Shown here in pieces: positions 16,521 to 26,885 of a stretch of DNA of 64,000 bases. Where the stretch lies: assembly GCA_900766265.1 (NCBI GenBank), contig CAAFUS010000013.1, forward strand, positions 310,001 through 374,000, given 5' to 3'. How positions within the stretch are numbered: the first letter of the stretch is position 1; the number at the start of each line of letters is the position of its first letter. The position numbers and the translations under genes were made by a program. The notes under the pieces are model-generated. The model was not told the origin of the DNA and ran no database searches. It worked only from the letters and a program-made list of their open reading frames with translations. The stretch comes from Pseudomonadaceae bacterium (lineage in GTDB: Bacteria; Pseudomonadota; Gammaproteobacteria; Pseudomonadales; Pseudomonadaceae).

Positions 16521-17552
16521 TCAGCGGCGGGTGCGCTGCCAGAGGCGGAACAGCGGCTCGGCGAGAAACATCACCAGAAACAGCCGCAGCACCTGCAGCG
16601 CAGTCACCAGGGCCACCGACAGTTGCAGCGCCTCGGCGGTCAGGCACAACTCGGTGATGCCACCGGGCATCATGCCCAGCATCAGCGAGGTCTGGTTAAG
16701 CGTTGCCAGCCAGCCGAGCCCTTCGGCCATCCCCGCGGCGGCGAGCATGGCCAGCAGGGTGAACACCAGCACCCGCATCAGAAAGCCCGGCGCGCTGCGA
16801 AAGAACGGCCGGTCGAAGTGGCAGCCCAGCGAGCAGCCGATCAGCCACTGGCCGAACTTCCCGGCTTCAGGCGGCAGGCCGATGTGCAGGTCGAAGGCGA
16901 CCGCGCAGACGGCGCAAGCGGTCAGCGGACCGAGCATCCAGGGATTGGGCTGGCCCAGGCGCTTCCACAGCAGCGCAAGCAGTGCGCCGGCCGGCATCAG
17001 CAAGGCGAGCCAGGGCCAGCTGACGGGGTAGGGCGCCGGCGGCTCGACCGGCGGCAGGCTCCAGGTGAACAGCGCCGGGACCACCAGTACCACCAGCAGC
17101 AGGCGCAGGCTGTGGGCGGCAGCGACCCGCGCCGGCTGCGCATCGTGGCGCGCGGCCAGGTTGACCATCTCACTGGCGCCCCCGGGCATGCTGGAGAAGA
17201 AGGCGGTGGCGCGATCGACGCCGCCGCGTATCAGGACGACGATACCGATCAGGCCGAGCAGCAACGTCCCGACGGCACCGGCGAAGATGACGCCGAAGTG
17301 ACTCAGGACCTGCTCCATCACCTCGCTGGTGAAGTGCAGGCCGATGGCGCTGGCGATGATCCATTGCCCGACCTGACGGCCACGGGGGACTTCATCGACC
17401 AGCCAGCCGCAGCAGCGGACCGCGATGACCGCCAGCAGTGAGCCGACCATCCAGGGTAGCGGCCAGTCGGCGAGGCTTGCCAGCCAGCCGCCGACGGCAC
17501 CGACCAGTGGAGTCGCCCACCAGCTCGGCAGTCGACTCCGCATGTCAGGCAT
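16521..17552 (-). CDS. AbrB-family membrane protein (PF05145)
   Basis: This 343-residue polytopic protein has the two-fold repeat of the family once called putative ammonia monooxygenase, with PLPWMVGSLLA and NPWMLGPLTA as matching segments and SSMPGGASEMVNLA and GMMPGGITELCLTA as matching loops. The function is not established; the family is named AbrB but this is a membrane protein and not the AbrB DNA-binding regulator. Its start overlaps the tctA stop by eight bases, so it is likely translated as the last gene of tctCBA. That link hints at a role with carboxylate uptake. Confidence 0.85.
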   Translation of the reverse strand: MPDMRSRLPSWWATPLVGAVGGWLASLADWPLPWMVGSLLAVIAVRCCGWLVDEVPRGRQVGQWIIASAIGLHFTSEVMEQVLSHFGVIFAGAVGTLLLGLIGIVVLIRGGVDRATAFFSSMPGGASEMVNLAARHDAQPARVAAAHSLRLLLVVLVVPALFTWSLPPVEPPAPYPVSWPWLALLMPAGALLALLWKRLGQPNPWMLGPLTACAVCAVAFDLHIGLPPEAGKFGQWLIGCSLGCHFDRPFFRSAPGFLMRVLVFTLLAMLAAAGMAEGLGWLATLNQTSLMLGMMPGGITELCLTAEALQLSVALVTALQVLRLFLVMFLAEPLFRLWQRTRR

Positions 17553-19056
17553 TGGCCTGTGCGGTCACGCGGCGACGCTTGAGCGCCCAGCGAATGCCCG
17601 GCATTGCCAGCATGAGAATCGCCAGGGCCCAGAGGCTCAGAGTGATCGGGCTGCCCCAGAGGATGCCCAGCTCGCCATTGGAGATCGACAGGGCGCGGCG
17701 CAGGTTGTCTTCCATCATCTCGCCGAGGACGAAGCCCAGGATCAGCGAAGACAGCGGGAAGTCGAGCTTGCGCAGCAGGTAGCCGAACACCCCCAGGCCG
17801 ATCATCAGTACCAGGTCGAAGGTGGTGCTGTGTACCGAATAGACGCCGACCAGGCTGATTGCGGTGATCACCGGCACCAGCACCCAGTTCGGCACGCTGA
17901 GCATGCGCGAGAACAGGCCCACCAGCGGGATGTTCATCACCAGCAGGATCACGTTGCCGATGAACAGCGAGGCGATCAGGCCCCAGACCACGTCGGGTTG
18001 CTGCTCGAACAGCAGCGGGCCGGGCGTGATGTTGTACAGCGTCAGCGCGCCGATCATCACCGCTGTGGTGCCGGAGCCGGGAACCCCGAGGGTCAGCATC
18101 GGAATCAGCGAGCCGCACGCCGAGGCGTTGTTCGCCGCTTCCGGAGCAGCCAGGCCGCGCAGGTCGCCGTCACCGAAGCGACCCTTGTCTCCGGCCATGC
18201 GCTTCTCGGTCATGTAGGTCATGGCGCTGGCGATGGTCGCACCGGCGCCGGGCAGGGTGCCGATTACGAAGCCTGCCGTGGCGCTGCGGATCATGGTCCA
18301 GAAGGTCAGGCCAAATTCCTTGAGGTTGAACAGCATGCGTCCGCTGGCCTTGACCACTTGCTGGCCACTGTGGGTCTTTTCCAGCATCAGCAGGATCTCG
18401 CTGACGCTGAAGAAGCCGATCACCACGATGACGAACTGAATGCCGTCGGACAGGCTCACGCTGTCGAAGGTGAAGCGGTAGACGCCCGTGGTCGAATCCA
18501 CGCCGACGGTTGCCAGCGCCAGGCCGATCAGGGCCGACATCAGGGTTTTCACCGGTTTGTCGCCCACCATGCCGCCCAGGCAGGCGATGGCGAAAATCAT
18601 CAGCACGAAGTATTCGGCCGGGCCGAAGGCCACCGCCCATTTCGCCAGCAGCGGGGCGAACAGCACCACGCCGCAGGTGGCGATGATACTGCCGATGAAG
18701 GAGCTGACCGCCGACAGCGACAGGGCGATGCCGGCCTTGCCCTGGCGGGCCAGCGGGTAGCCGTCGAGGGTGGTCATCACCGCGGCGGCATCGCCCGGGA
18801 CGTTGAGCAGGATCGCCGAGATGCGCCCGCCGTATTCGCAGCCCAGGTACACCGCGGCGAGCAGGATCAGTGCGGTTTCCGGCGGCAAGCCGAGGGCGAA
18901 CGCCAGCGGCAGCAGCAGCGCCACGCCGTTGATCGGGCCGAGGCCGGGCAGCAGGCCCACGACGGTGCCGACGAACGCGCCGAACAGCGCCACCAGCAGG
19001 TTGGTCGGCCGGGTGGCGACGTCAAATCCCTGCATCAGGAAGTTCAGGGTTTCCAT
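17545..19056 (-). CDS. tctA: Tripartite tricarboxylate transporter large permease TctA
   Basis: The 503-residue protein has about twelve membrane spans and the TctA motifs GLLPGLGPINGVALLLPLAF near residue 30 and GTLPGAGATIASAMTY near 265. It forms the channel of a TTT system and pairs with TctB and the periplasmic TctC to import citrate or related acids. I start at 19056 (METLNFLMQGFDVATRP), a GGAGAG ribosome binding site precedes it, and the tctB stop is one base away. It overlaps the next gene (AbrB family) at its 3' end. Confidence 0.95.
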   Translation of the reverse strand: METLNFLMQGFDVATRPTNLLVALFGAFVGTVVGLLPGLGPINGVALLLPLAFALGLPPETALILLAAVYLGCEYGGRISAILLNVPGDAAAVMTTLDGYPLARQGKAGIALSLSAVSSFIGSIIATCGVVLFAPLLAKWAVAFGPAEYFVLMIFAIACLGGMVGDKPVKTLMSALIGLALATVGVDSTTGVYRFTFDSVSLSDGIQFVIVVIGFFSVSEILLMLEKTHSGQQVVKASGRMLFNLKEFGLTFWTMIRSATAGFVIGTLPGAGATIASAMTYMTEKRMAGDKGRFGDGDLRGLAAPEAANNASACGSLIPMLTLGVPGSGTTAVMIGALTLYNITPGPLLFEQQPDVVWGLIASLFIGNVILLVMNIPLVGLFSRMLSVPNWVLVPVITAISLVGVYSVHSTTFDLVLMIGLGVFGYLLRKLDFPLSSLILGFVLGEMMEDNLRRALSISNGELGILWGSPITLSLWALAILMLAMPGIRWALKRRRVTAQANA

Positions 19057-19057
19057 A

Positions 19058-19501
19058 TCAGCTCTCCAGGAAGCGCAGCACGCCGAGCGGCAGTGGTACG
19101 TCCAGCGCATAGTCGAACAAGGCGTACAGCAGCACGCCGAGCAGTACGCCGCTCAGGGCGCAAGCCCAGAGCCGACCGTTGAACAGCAGGCCGATGCAGA
19201 AGCCAGCCAGGGCGGTACTGATGACGAAGCCCAGGGGCTCGAACAGCAGGGCATAGGCGAGCAGCGCGGCGATGCAGAGCGCCACGCGGCGGGCCATCGC
19301 CCAGTCGAAGGCCGGGGTCGCTTCGCCCTTGGGCTTGACCAGCAACCAGAGCGAGCCGCAGGCCATGAGGATGATCAGCAGCAGCGGGTAGGCGCGGGGG
19401 CCCACCGGGTCATAGGCGAAGGGCGCCTGGAATCCCCAGGCGATCAGCCCCAGCCCGGCACAGGCCAGCAGCCATAGCGCGGCGAAGACTCTTACGTACA
19501 T
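19058..19501 (-). CDS. tctB: Tripartite tricarboxylate transporter small subunit TctB
   Basis: The 147-residue protein has four membrane helices and the typical TctB features: FAYDPVGPRAYPLLL at the first loop and LLFEPLGFVISTALAGF near residue 90. It is the small membrane partner of TctA. I start at 19501 (MYVRVFAALWLLACAG) because it puts a span at the N-terminus; the frame is open further upstream but overlaps non-coding hairpins. The gap to tctC is 86 bases and contains two strong stem-loops, so less of the transcript may reach tctBA than tctC. Confidence 0.92.
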   Translation of the reverse strand: MYVRVFAALWLLACAGLGLIAWGFQAPFAYDPVGPRAYPLLLIILMACGSLWLLVKPKGEATPAFDWAMARRVALCIAALLAYALLFEPLGFVISTALAGFCIGLLFNGRLWACALSGVLLGVLLYALFDYALDVPLPLGVLRFLES

Positions 19502-19529
19502 GAAGGGGTACCTCGGAGGGCGGAACGGG

Positions 19530-19581
19530 CCCTTTCCCTGGGAAAGGGCGCACGGTCGAGGCCCCTCAGCCGCGAGGGGCC
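19530..19581 (-). repeat. Two stem-loops in the tctC-tctB gap
   Basis: GGCCCCTC/GAGGGGCC (19560-19581) and CCCTTTCC/GGAAAGGG (19530-19548) are perfect inverted repeats lying downstream of tctC. Neither has a long T-run. Such stems commonly protect the upstream message from 3' exonucleases and reduce expression of downstream genes. Confidence 0.7.
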
Positions 19582-19587
19582 GTCCGG

Positions 19588-20562
19588 TTACTTGACGAGG
19601 CCGAATTCGCCGGCCAGCGCCTTGTACTGCTCGACCTGTTTCTTGACGAACGCGTCGAGCTCTTCGCCGGTCATCGAGAGCGGGAACAGATCGCGCTGTT
19701 CGCGCAAGGTGGCGAAGTCCTCGTCGGCGAGCAGGGTGTCGAACTGGGTCTTCCACCAGTTGAAGTCCTCGTCGCTCACCTCAGGGCCCATGTAGAAGCC
19801 GCGGATTACCGGCCAGCTGATATCGAAGCCCTGCTCCTTGGCGGTGGGGATGTTCGCGAGCTTGCCTGGCAGGCGCTCGTCCGACAGGACGGCGAGGATG
19901 CGCACCTTGCCGGCGTCCAGTTGCGGGGTCACTTCGCCGAGGCCGCTGCTGGTCACCTGAACGTGGCCGCCGAGCATGGCGGTGAGGGTTTCGCCGCCAC
20001 CCTCGAAGGCAACGTAACGCAGCTTCTGTGGGTCGACGCCGGCCGCGCGCGCGATCAGCGCGGTCTGCATCCAGTCCTGACCACCGATGGTGGCGCCAGC
20101 GCCGAAGACGACGCTGCCCGGGTCCTTCTTGACCGCCGCGATCAGGTCGTCGAGGTCCTGGTAGGGCGAGTCGGCGCGAACCGAGATGGCGCCGTAGTCG
20201 GTGCCAACCGCGGCCAGCCAGCGTACGGCGGTTTCGTCGTATCGGCCGAACTTGCCCTGGGCCAGGTTCAGCAGCGAACCGCTGGAGAAGGCCACCACGG
20301 TGCCCGGCTCCCCGGCGCGCTGGGCGACTACCGAGTTGTAGGCGACCGCGCCGACGCCGCCGGGCATGTAGGTCACGCGCATCGGGGCCTTGAGCAGGCC
20401 GGCGTCCTTGAGGCCGCTCTGGGCGAGCTTGCAGGTCAGGTCAAAGCCACCGCCGGGCTTGGCCGGGGCGATGCATTCGGGACGTTTGGGTTCGGCCAGC
20501 AGCTGGCTGGAAAGCAGCAGGCAGGAGCTGAGCAGGGCGAAACGGCTGAGAGCACTTTTCAT
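19588..20562 (-). CDS. tctC: Tripartite tricarboxylate-binding receptor TctC
   Basis: The 324-residue protein has a Sec signal peptide (cleaved near LLAEP, residue 23) and the TctC/Bug fold: CIAPAKPGGGFDLTCKL near residue 30, MPGGVGAVAYN near 66, and FGAGATIGGQDWMQTALI near 150. It binds a tricarboxylate in the periplasm and delivers it to TctAB. The substrate is probably citrate or tricarballylate, based on the linked TctDE system. It is the first gene of tctCBA, with a GGAG site before the ATG, and its leader contains a 52-codon open frame and an A-rich CAAAACAAC stretch. Confidence 0.93.
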   Translation of the reverse strand: MKSALSRFALLSSCLLLSSQLLAEPKRPECIAPAKPGGGFDLTCKLAQSGLKDAGLLKAPMRVTYMPGGVGAVAYNSVVAQRAGEPGTVVAFSSGSLLNLAQGKFGRYDETAVRWLAAVGTDYGAISVRADSPYQDLDDLIAAVKKDPGSVVFGAGATIGGQDWMQTALIARAAGVDPQKLRYVAFEGGGETLTAMLGGHVQVTSSGLGEVTPQLDAGKVRILAVLSDERLPGKLANIPTAKEQGFDISWPVIRGFYMGPEVSDEDFNWWKTQFDTLLADEDFATLREQRDLFPLSMTGEELDAFVKKQVEQYKALAGEFGLVK

Positions 20563-20619
20563 CGAGGATCTCCGTTGGAGTGTTGTTTTGGTTCGAACGG
20601 TACGTGGTGGTAGCGAAAC

Positions 20620-20778
20620 CTAGCGGCCACGCACCATGCGGCGGGCACGACGACGTTCGGTCGACGCACCGGATAGGGCCGGTTGCGCGCTGGCGCAGGG
20701 GGCGAAATGCAGGGCACCGGACGGAGCGGTTCGCTCGACGGCAGGGTGCAGACGGGGCGTTCTGACGGCAGTCAGCAT
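20620..20778 (-). CDS. Possible small ORF in the tctC leader (52 aa)
   Basis: An ATG at 20778 is preceded by GGAGAAAC at optimal spacing and opens 52 codons ending at a TAG at 20620, 57 bases before tctC. The predicted product starts MLTAVRTPRLHPAVE and ends with an Arg-rich tail (RRRARRMVRGR). It has no signal peptide or known domain. It could be a short regulatory leader peptide or a chance frame in GC-rich DNA; the strong ribosome binding site is the main support. Confidence 0.4.
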   Translation of the reverse strand: MLTAVRTPRLHPAVERTAPSGALHFAPCASAQPALSGASTERRRARRMVRGR

Positions 20779-20867
20779 GGGTGTTTCTCCAGTCTTGTTT
20801 TTCTTTTAGCGGCAGCGAGGCTGCCGTGGCGGATGGATCGAGCCATCCGTTCCGGATCCTAGACAGT

Positions 20868-20887
20868 CAAGCTTTCGCCAAGCTTTC
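20868..20887. promoter_or_regulatory. Direct repeat, candidate TctD operator
   Basis: CAAGCTTTC occurs twice (20868-20876 and 20879-20887) with starts 11 bases apart. OmpR/PhoB-family regulators bind tandem sites at this spacing, and the site lies in the tctC-tctD divergent region. Confidence 0.55.
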
Positions 20888-20970
20888 AGTTACAAAATTG
20901 CCAGGCAGCGGACCGGCGGTAGCCCCTTGCAGTACACTGCGCCTCCCTAATCGCGCGGCCAGGAGGTTCC

Positions 20971-21642
20971 ATGCGGATTCTGCTCGTCGAGGATCACCCC
21001 CAGCTGGCCGACAGTGTCTCCCAGGCGCTGCGCGGTGCCGGCTGGACGGTGGACCTGCTGCACGACGGCGTTGCCGCCGACCTTGCCCTAGCCAGCGAGG
21101 AGTATGCGCTGGCGATCCTCGACGTCGGGCTGCCGCGGCTGGACGGTTTCGAGGTGCTGGCGCGTCTGCGCGAACGTGGCAAGACGCTGCCGGTGCTGAT
21201 GCTCACGGCCCGCAGCGAAGTGAAGGATCGTGTCCATGGCCTGAACCTCGGCGCCGATGACTACCTGGCCAAGCCGTTCGAGCTGTCCGAACTGGAGGCT
21301 CGGGTCAAGGCGCTGCTGCGGCGCAGTGTGCTGGGCGGCGAGCCGCTGCAGCGCTGTGGCGGGCTGGTCTACGATCTCGGCACCCGCCGTTTCACCCTCG
21401 ACGAGGCGCCCATGAGCCTCACTTCCCGAGAGCAGTCGGTGCTCGAGGCGCTGATCGCCCGGCCCGGACGGGTCATGAGCAAGGACCAGCTGGCGGCCCA
21501 GGTATTCGGGCTCGACCAGGAGGCCAGCCCCGACGCGATCGAGATCTACATCCACCGGTTGCGTAAGAAGCTCGAAGGCAGCCAGGTGCGGATCGTCACT
21601 TTCCGCGGCCTGGGCTATTTGCTGGAGCCCATGGATGGCTGA
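20971..21642 (+). CDS. tctD: OmpR-family response regulator TctD
   Basis: The 223-residue regulator has a receiver domain (residues 1-115) with phosphoacceptor Asp51 in AILDVGLP and the conserved Lys in LAKPFEL, and a winged-helix DNA-binding domain (about 125-220) with LTSREQSVLEALIARPGRV. In Pseudomonas and Salmonella TctD activates tricarboxylate uptake. The gene overlaps tctE by eight bases, so the pair is co-translated, and it diverges from tctCBA. A GGAGG ribosome binding site precedes the ATG. A tandem CAAGCTTTC repeat about 90 bases upstream is a plausible binding site. Confidence 0.94.
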   Translation: MRILLVEDHPQLADSVSQALRGAGWTVDLLHDGVAADLALASEEYALAILDVGLPRLDGFEVLARLRERGKTLPVLMLTARSEVKDRVHGLNLGADDYLAKPFELSELEARVKALLRRSVLGGEPLQRCGGLVYDLGTRRFTLDEAPMSLTSREQSVLEALIARPGRVMSKDQLAAQVFGLDQEASPDAIEIYIHRLRKKLEGSQVRIVTFRGLGYLLEPMDG

Positions 21643-23032
21643 AGCCCGCAGCCTTCGCTGGAGCCTGCTGCGCCGCCTGGCGGTCCTGCTCGCCTTGCTG
21701 CTTCTGTTAAGTGGTTGGAGCGCCTACTGGAACGGCCGCGCCGCCGCCGATACTGCCTATGACCGGACGCTGCTGGCCTCGGCCCGGGCCATCGCCGAAG
21801 GGCTTGGTACCACCAGCAGCGGCCAGCTCAGCGCCAACGTCCCCTACGTGGCACTCGATACCTTCGCCTATGACCTTGCCGGCCGGATCTACTATCAGGT
21901 GCTGGACGATCAGGGGGAGCTGGTATCGGGCTACGACGATCTGCCAGCGCCGCCGGTAGGTACGCCGCGCACCGATGACTATCCCGCACTGGCGTGGTTC
22001 TTTGATGGCCAGTACCGCGGTCACGGCGTGCGCGTGGTAAGTCTGCTGCAACCGCTGAGCGAGCCTGACCTGCAAGGCGTGGTGGAGATACGTGTCGCCG
22101 AAACCCAGGGCGCTCGAGAAGCGATGGCCCGGAGCCTGTTGACCGATACCTTGTGGCGGCTTGGTCTGCTTGCAGTGGCTGCCCTTGTGCTCGTTTGGCT
22201 GGCTGTTGGCGCGGCATTGCGGCCGCTGGGCAAGATCAGCGAAGCGGTAGAAGAGCGCCAGCCGGACGATCTGCGCCCGCTGCGCCTGGTCAGCGTGCAG
22301 CGCGAGCTCAAGCCGCTGGTGGTGGCGATCAATCATTTCACCGAGCGTCTGCGCGGTCAGTTCGAACGCCAGGCTCAGTTCATTGCCGATGCGTCTCACG
22401 AGCTACGCACGCCTTTGGCGGCGCTCAAGGCGCGCATCGAGTTGGGGCTGCGCCAGCAGGACCCGATGGCCTGGCGCGAAACCTTGGAAGACGCGTCGCA
22501 AAACACCGATCGGCTGACTCACCTGGCCAACCAGCTACTATCGCTGGCCCGTATCGAGAACGGCGCTCAGGCCGTGGCGGAAGGCGGCGCGCAGCGCCTC
22601 GATCTGAGCCAACTGGCCCGCGAACTGGGGCTGGCAATGGCCGCGCTGGCCCACAAACGAGGTGTTGCGCTGGCGCTGGAGGCCGAACAGCCTGTATGGG
22701 TCCTCGGCGAGCCGACCCTGCTGAACGAGTTGCTCAGCAACCTGCTGGACAACGCCTTGGCGCATACGCCTCCCGGGGGCAACGTGGTTTTGCGGGTCCT
22801 TGAACCTGGAGTGCTGGAAGTCGAAGACGACGGCCCGGGAATCCCCGCGCAGGACCGCGAGAAGGTTTTTGCGCGCTTCTACCGCCGCCATGCCGAAGGC
22901 ATGGGTGCCGGCCTCGGGCTGGCCATCGTCGGCGAGATCTGCCGCGCGCACCGGGCCGGTATCCATCTGGACCAGGGCGAGTTCGGCGGGCTTCGGGTAA
23001 GGGTCGAGTTCCCCGACGGAGGCCCGGCCTGA
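21635..23032 (+). CDS. tctE: Sensor histidine kinase TctE
   Basis: The 465-residue kinase has two membrane helices (about 10-30 and 172-195) enclosing a periplasmic 2CSK_N-type sensor domain (YVALDTFAYDLAGRIYYQVLD), a HAMP segment, His254 in ADASHELRTPLAAL, and an ATPase domain with NLLDNALAHTPPGGN, DDGPGIP and GAGLGLAIV. It should sense external tricarboxylates and phosphorylate TctD. The start overlaps the end of tctD. The length fits the TctE group. Confidence 0.94.
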   Translation: MAEARSLRWSLLRRLAVLLALLLLLSGWSAYWNGRAAADTAYDRTLLASARAIAEGLGTTSSGQLSANVPYVALDTFAYDLAGRIYYQVLDDQGELVSGYDDLPAPPVGTPRTDDYPALAWFFDGQYRGHGVRVVSLLQPLSEPDLQGVVEIRVAETQGAREAMARSLLTDTLWRLGLLAVAALVLVWLAVGAALRPLGKISEAVEERQPDDLRPLRLVSVQRELKPLVVAINHFTERLRGQFERQAQFIADASHELRTPLAALKARIELGLRQQDPMAWRETLEDASQNTDRLTHLANQLLSLARIENGAQAVAEGGAQRLDLSQLARELGLAMAALAHKRGVALALEAEQPVWVLGEPTLLNELLSNLLDNALAHTPPGGNVVLRVLEPGVLEVEDDGPGIPAQDREKVFARFYRRHAEGMGAGLGLAIVGEICRAHRAGIHLDQGEFGGLRVRVEFPDGGPA

Positions 23033-23168
23033 CGCTGCCGCTCGCCGGAATTCGCAACGTTGTATCCCTGTGACGTGTCGGCCCACGGCTTTTCATTCGT
23101 GCAGCCGTCCCGGACCGGTTAAACTCGGCGTTCCGATCGAAACGGCCCAAAAGGTTCGGCCGGAAATT

Positions 23169-23176
23169 AACAACAA
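23169..23176 (+). promoter_or_regulatory. Candidate Hfq/Crc motif before the TAXI binding protein
   Basis: AACAACAA is an exact AAYAAYAA match and sits four bases upstream of the AAAAGGAG ribosome binding site of the gene at 23195. This is the placement of catabolite repression sites on Pseudomonas mRNAs. Confidence 0.55.
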
Positions 23177-23194
23177 CTCAAAAGGAGATCTCCC

Positions 23195-24160
23195 ATGAAA
23201 GGCAAATCCTTCGCATGGGTCCTGTCTGCAGCATTGGCGGGTACCACCCTGGCTGGCGTCGCACAGGCCGAGAGCAAGTTCGTCACCATCGGCACCGGTG
23301 GTCAGACCGGCGTTTATTATGTAGCTGGCCAGTCGATCTGCCGCTTCGTCAACCGTAATGCCGAGAACATCAAGTGCAACGCTCCTGCCAGCGGCGGCGG
23401 CGTAGCCAACGTCAACGGTCTGCGTACCGGCGAGTTCAACTTCGGCATCATGCAGTCCGACCACCAGTACAAGGCGATGGAAGGTGTCGAGCCCTTCAAG
23501 AACGAAGGCAAGATGGAAGACATCCGCGCCGTGTTCTCCTTGCAGAGCGAAGTCTTCACCGTGCTGGCGCGCCGTGATGCCAACATCAAGGGCCTGGATG
23601 ACCTCAAGGGCAAGCGCGTGAACATCGGCAACCCGGGTTCCGGTCAGCGCGACACCTTGGAAGAAATCATGCAGGTCAAGGGCTGGGACCGCTCGGTGTT
23701 CTCCCTGGCCTCCGAGCTCAAGCCGGCCGAGCAGGCCAGCGCCCTGGGCGATAACAACATCGACGCCATGACCTACTTTGTCGGTCATCCCAACGGTGCG
23801 ATCCAGGAAGCGACCACCACCGTCGACGCGGTACTGGTGCCGATCACCGGGCCGGAAATCGACAAACTGCTGTCCGAGAAGAGCTACTACACCAAGGCCG
23901 ACATCCCGGGCGGCCTGTACAAAGGCAATGATGCCGCTACCCCGTCGATCGGCGGCAAGGCCGTGCTGTCGACCACTGCCGGTACTGACGCCGAAACCGT
24001 CTACCAGCTGGTCAAGGCGGTGTTCGAGAACCTCGAGCGCTTCCAGCGCCTGCACCCGGCGTTCGCCGACCTCAAGGCTGAGGACATGATCAAGGTGGGT
24101 CTGTCCGCGCCGCTGCACGAAGGTGCCGAGCGCTACTACAAGGAACGTGGCTGGCTGTAA
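23195..24160 (+). CDS. TAXI family TRAP substrate-binding protein
   Basis: The 321-residue protein has a signal peptide (cleaved near AQAES, residue 25) and the TAXI-family hallmarks: FVTIGTGGQTGVYYVAGQSIC at the start of the mature part, and a GKRVNIGNPGSGQRDT stretch near residue 145. It binds a ligand, often glutamate or another dicarboxylate in characterised members, for the fused TRAP permease encoded next. An AGGAGA site and an AACAACAA motif lie just upstream. A stem-loop and a weak terminator separate it from the permease, which should give more binding protein than permease. Confidence 0.93.
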   Translation: MKGKSFAWVLSAALAGTTLAGVAQAESKFVTIGTGGQTGVYYVAGQSICRFVNRNAENIKCNAPASGGGVANVNGLRTGEFNFGIMQSDHQYKAMEGVEPFKNEGKMEDIRAVFSLQSEVFTVLARRDANIKGLDDLKGKRVNIGNPGSGQRDTLEEIMQVKGWDRSVFSLASELKPAEQASALGDNNIDAMTYFVGHPNGAIQEATTTVDAVLVPITGPEIDKLLSEKSYYTKADIPGGLYKGNDAATPSIGGKAVLSTTAGTDAETVYQLVKAVFENLERFQRLHPAFADLKAEDMIKVGLSAPLHEGAERYYKERGWL

Positions 24161-24188
24161 GGACCTGAGCGGGCGTTCGCGCCGGCTT

Positions 24189-24227
24189 CCGCTATCGTTG
24201 CCATAGCTGCTGTGACAACGATAGCGG
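24189..24227 (+). repeat. Stem-loop between TAXI binding protein and permease
   Basis: CCGCTATCGTTG (24189-24200) pairs perfectly with CAACGATAGCGG (24216-24227) over a 15-base loop. No T-run follows, so it is more likely an mRNA-stabilising structure than a terminator. Confidence 0.7.
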
Positions 24228-24265
24228 GGCGCTCTCGTCCGCAACGCCCGAACTCGCTTCATTCG

Positions 24266-24297
24266 AAAACCCGTGTGTCGGCAGGCCGCGGGTTTTT
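24266..24297 (+). terminator. Partial intrinsic terminator before the TRAP permease
   Basis: AAAACCCG (24266-24273) pairs with CGGGTTTT (24289-24296), followed by one further T. It would let part of the transcript through to the permease gene at 24333. Confidence 0.55.
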
Positions 24298-24332
24298 GCC
24301 TTGCTCCGATTAGCCGATGCAGGTCCCATTCC

Positions 24333-26885
<2,553 letters not shown>

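Larger units (their letters stand above)
20563..20970. promoter_or_regulatory. Divergent regulatory region tctC / tctD
   Basis: This 408-base gap separates the transporter from its regulators. It holds a possible 52-codon frame on the tctC side and a direct repeat that may bind TctD. No gene for an outer-membrane tricarboxylate porin (OpdH) is present here. Confidence 0.6.

Noticed and set aside
14965..17031. A 688-codon frame in another phase over the nucleoside-recognition gene
   Set aside because: Arg/Gly/Ala-rich and out of frame with a gene that has clear membrane helices and family motifs.
17425..19182. A 585-codon open frame antisense to tctA
   Set aside because: His-, Gln- and Arg-rich shadow of tctA; tctA itself has clear membrane spans and family motifs.
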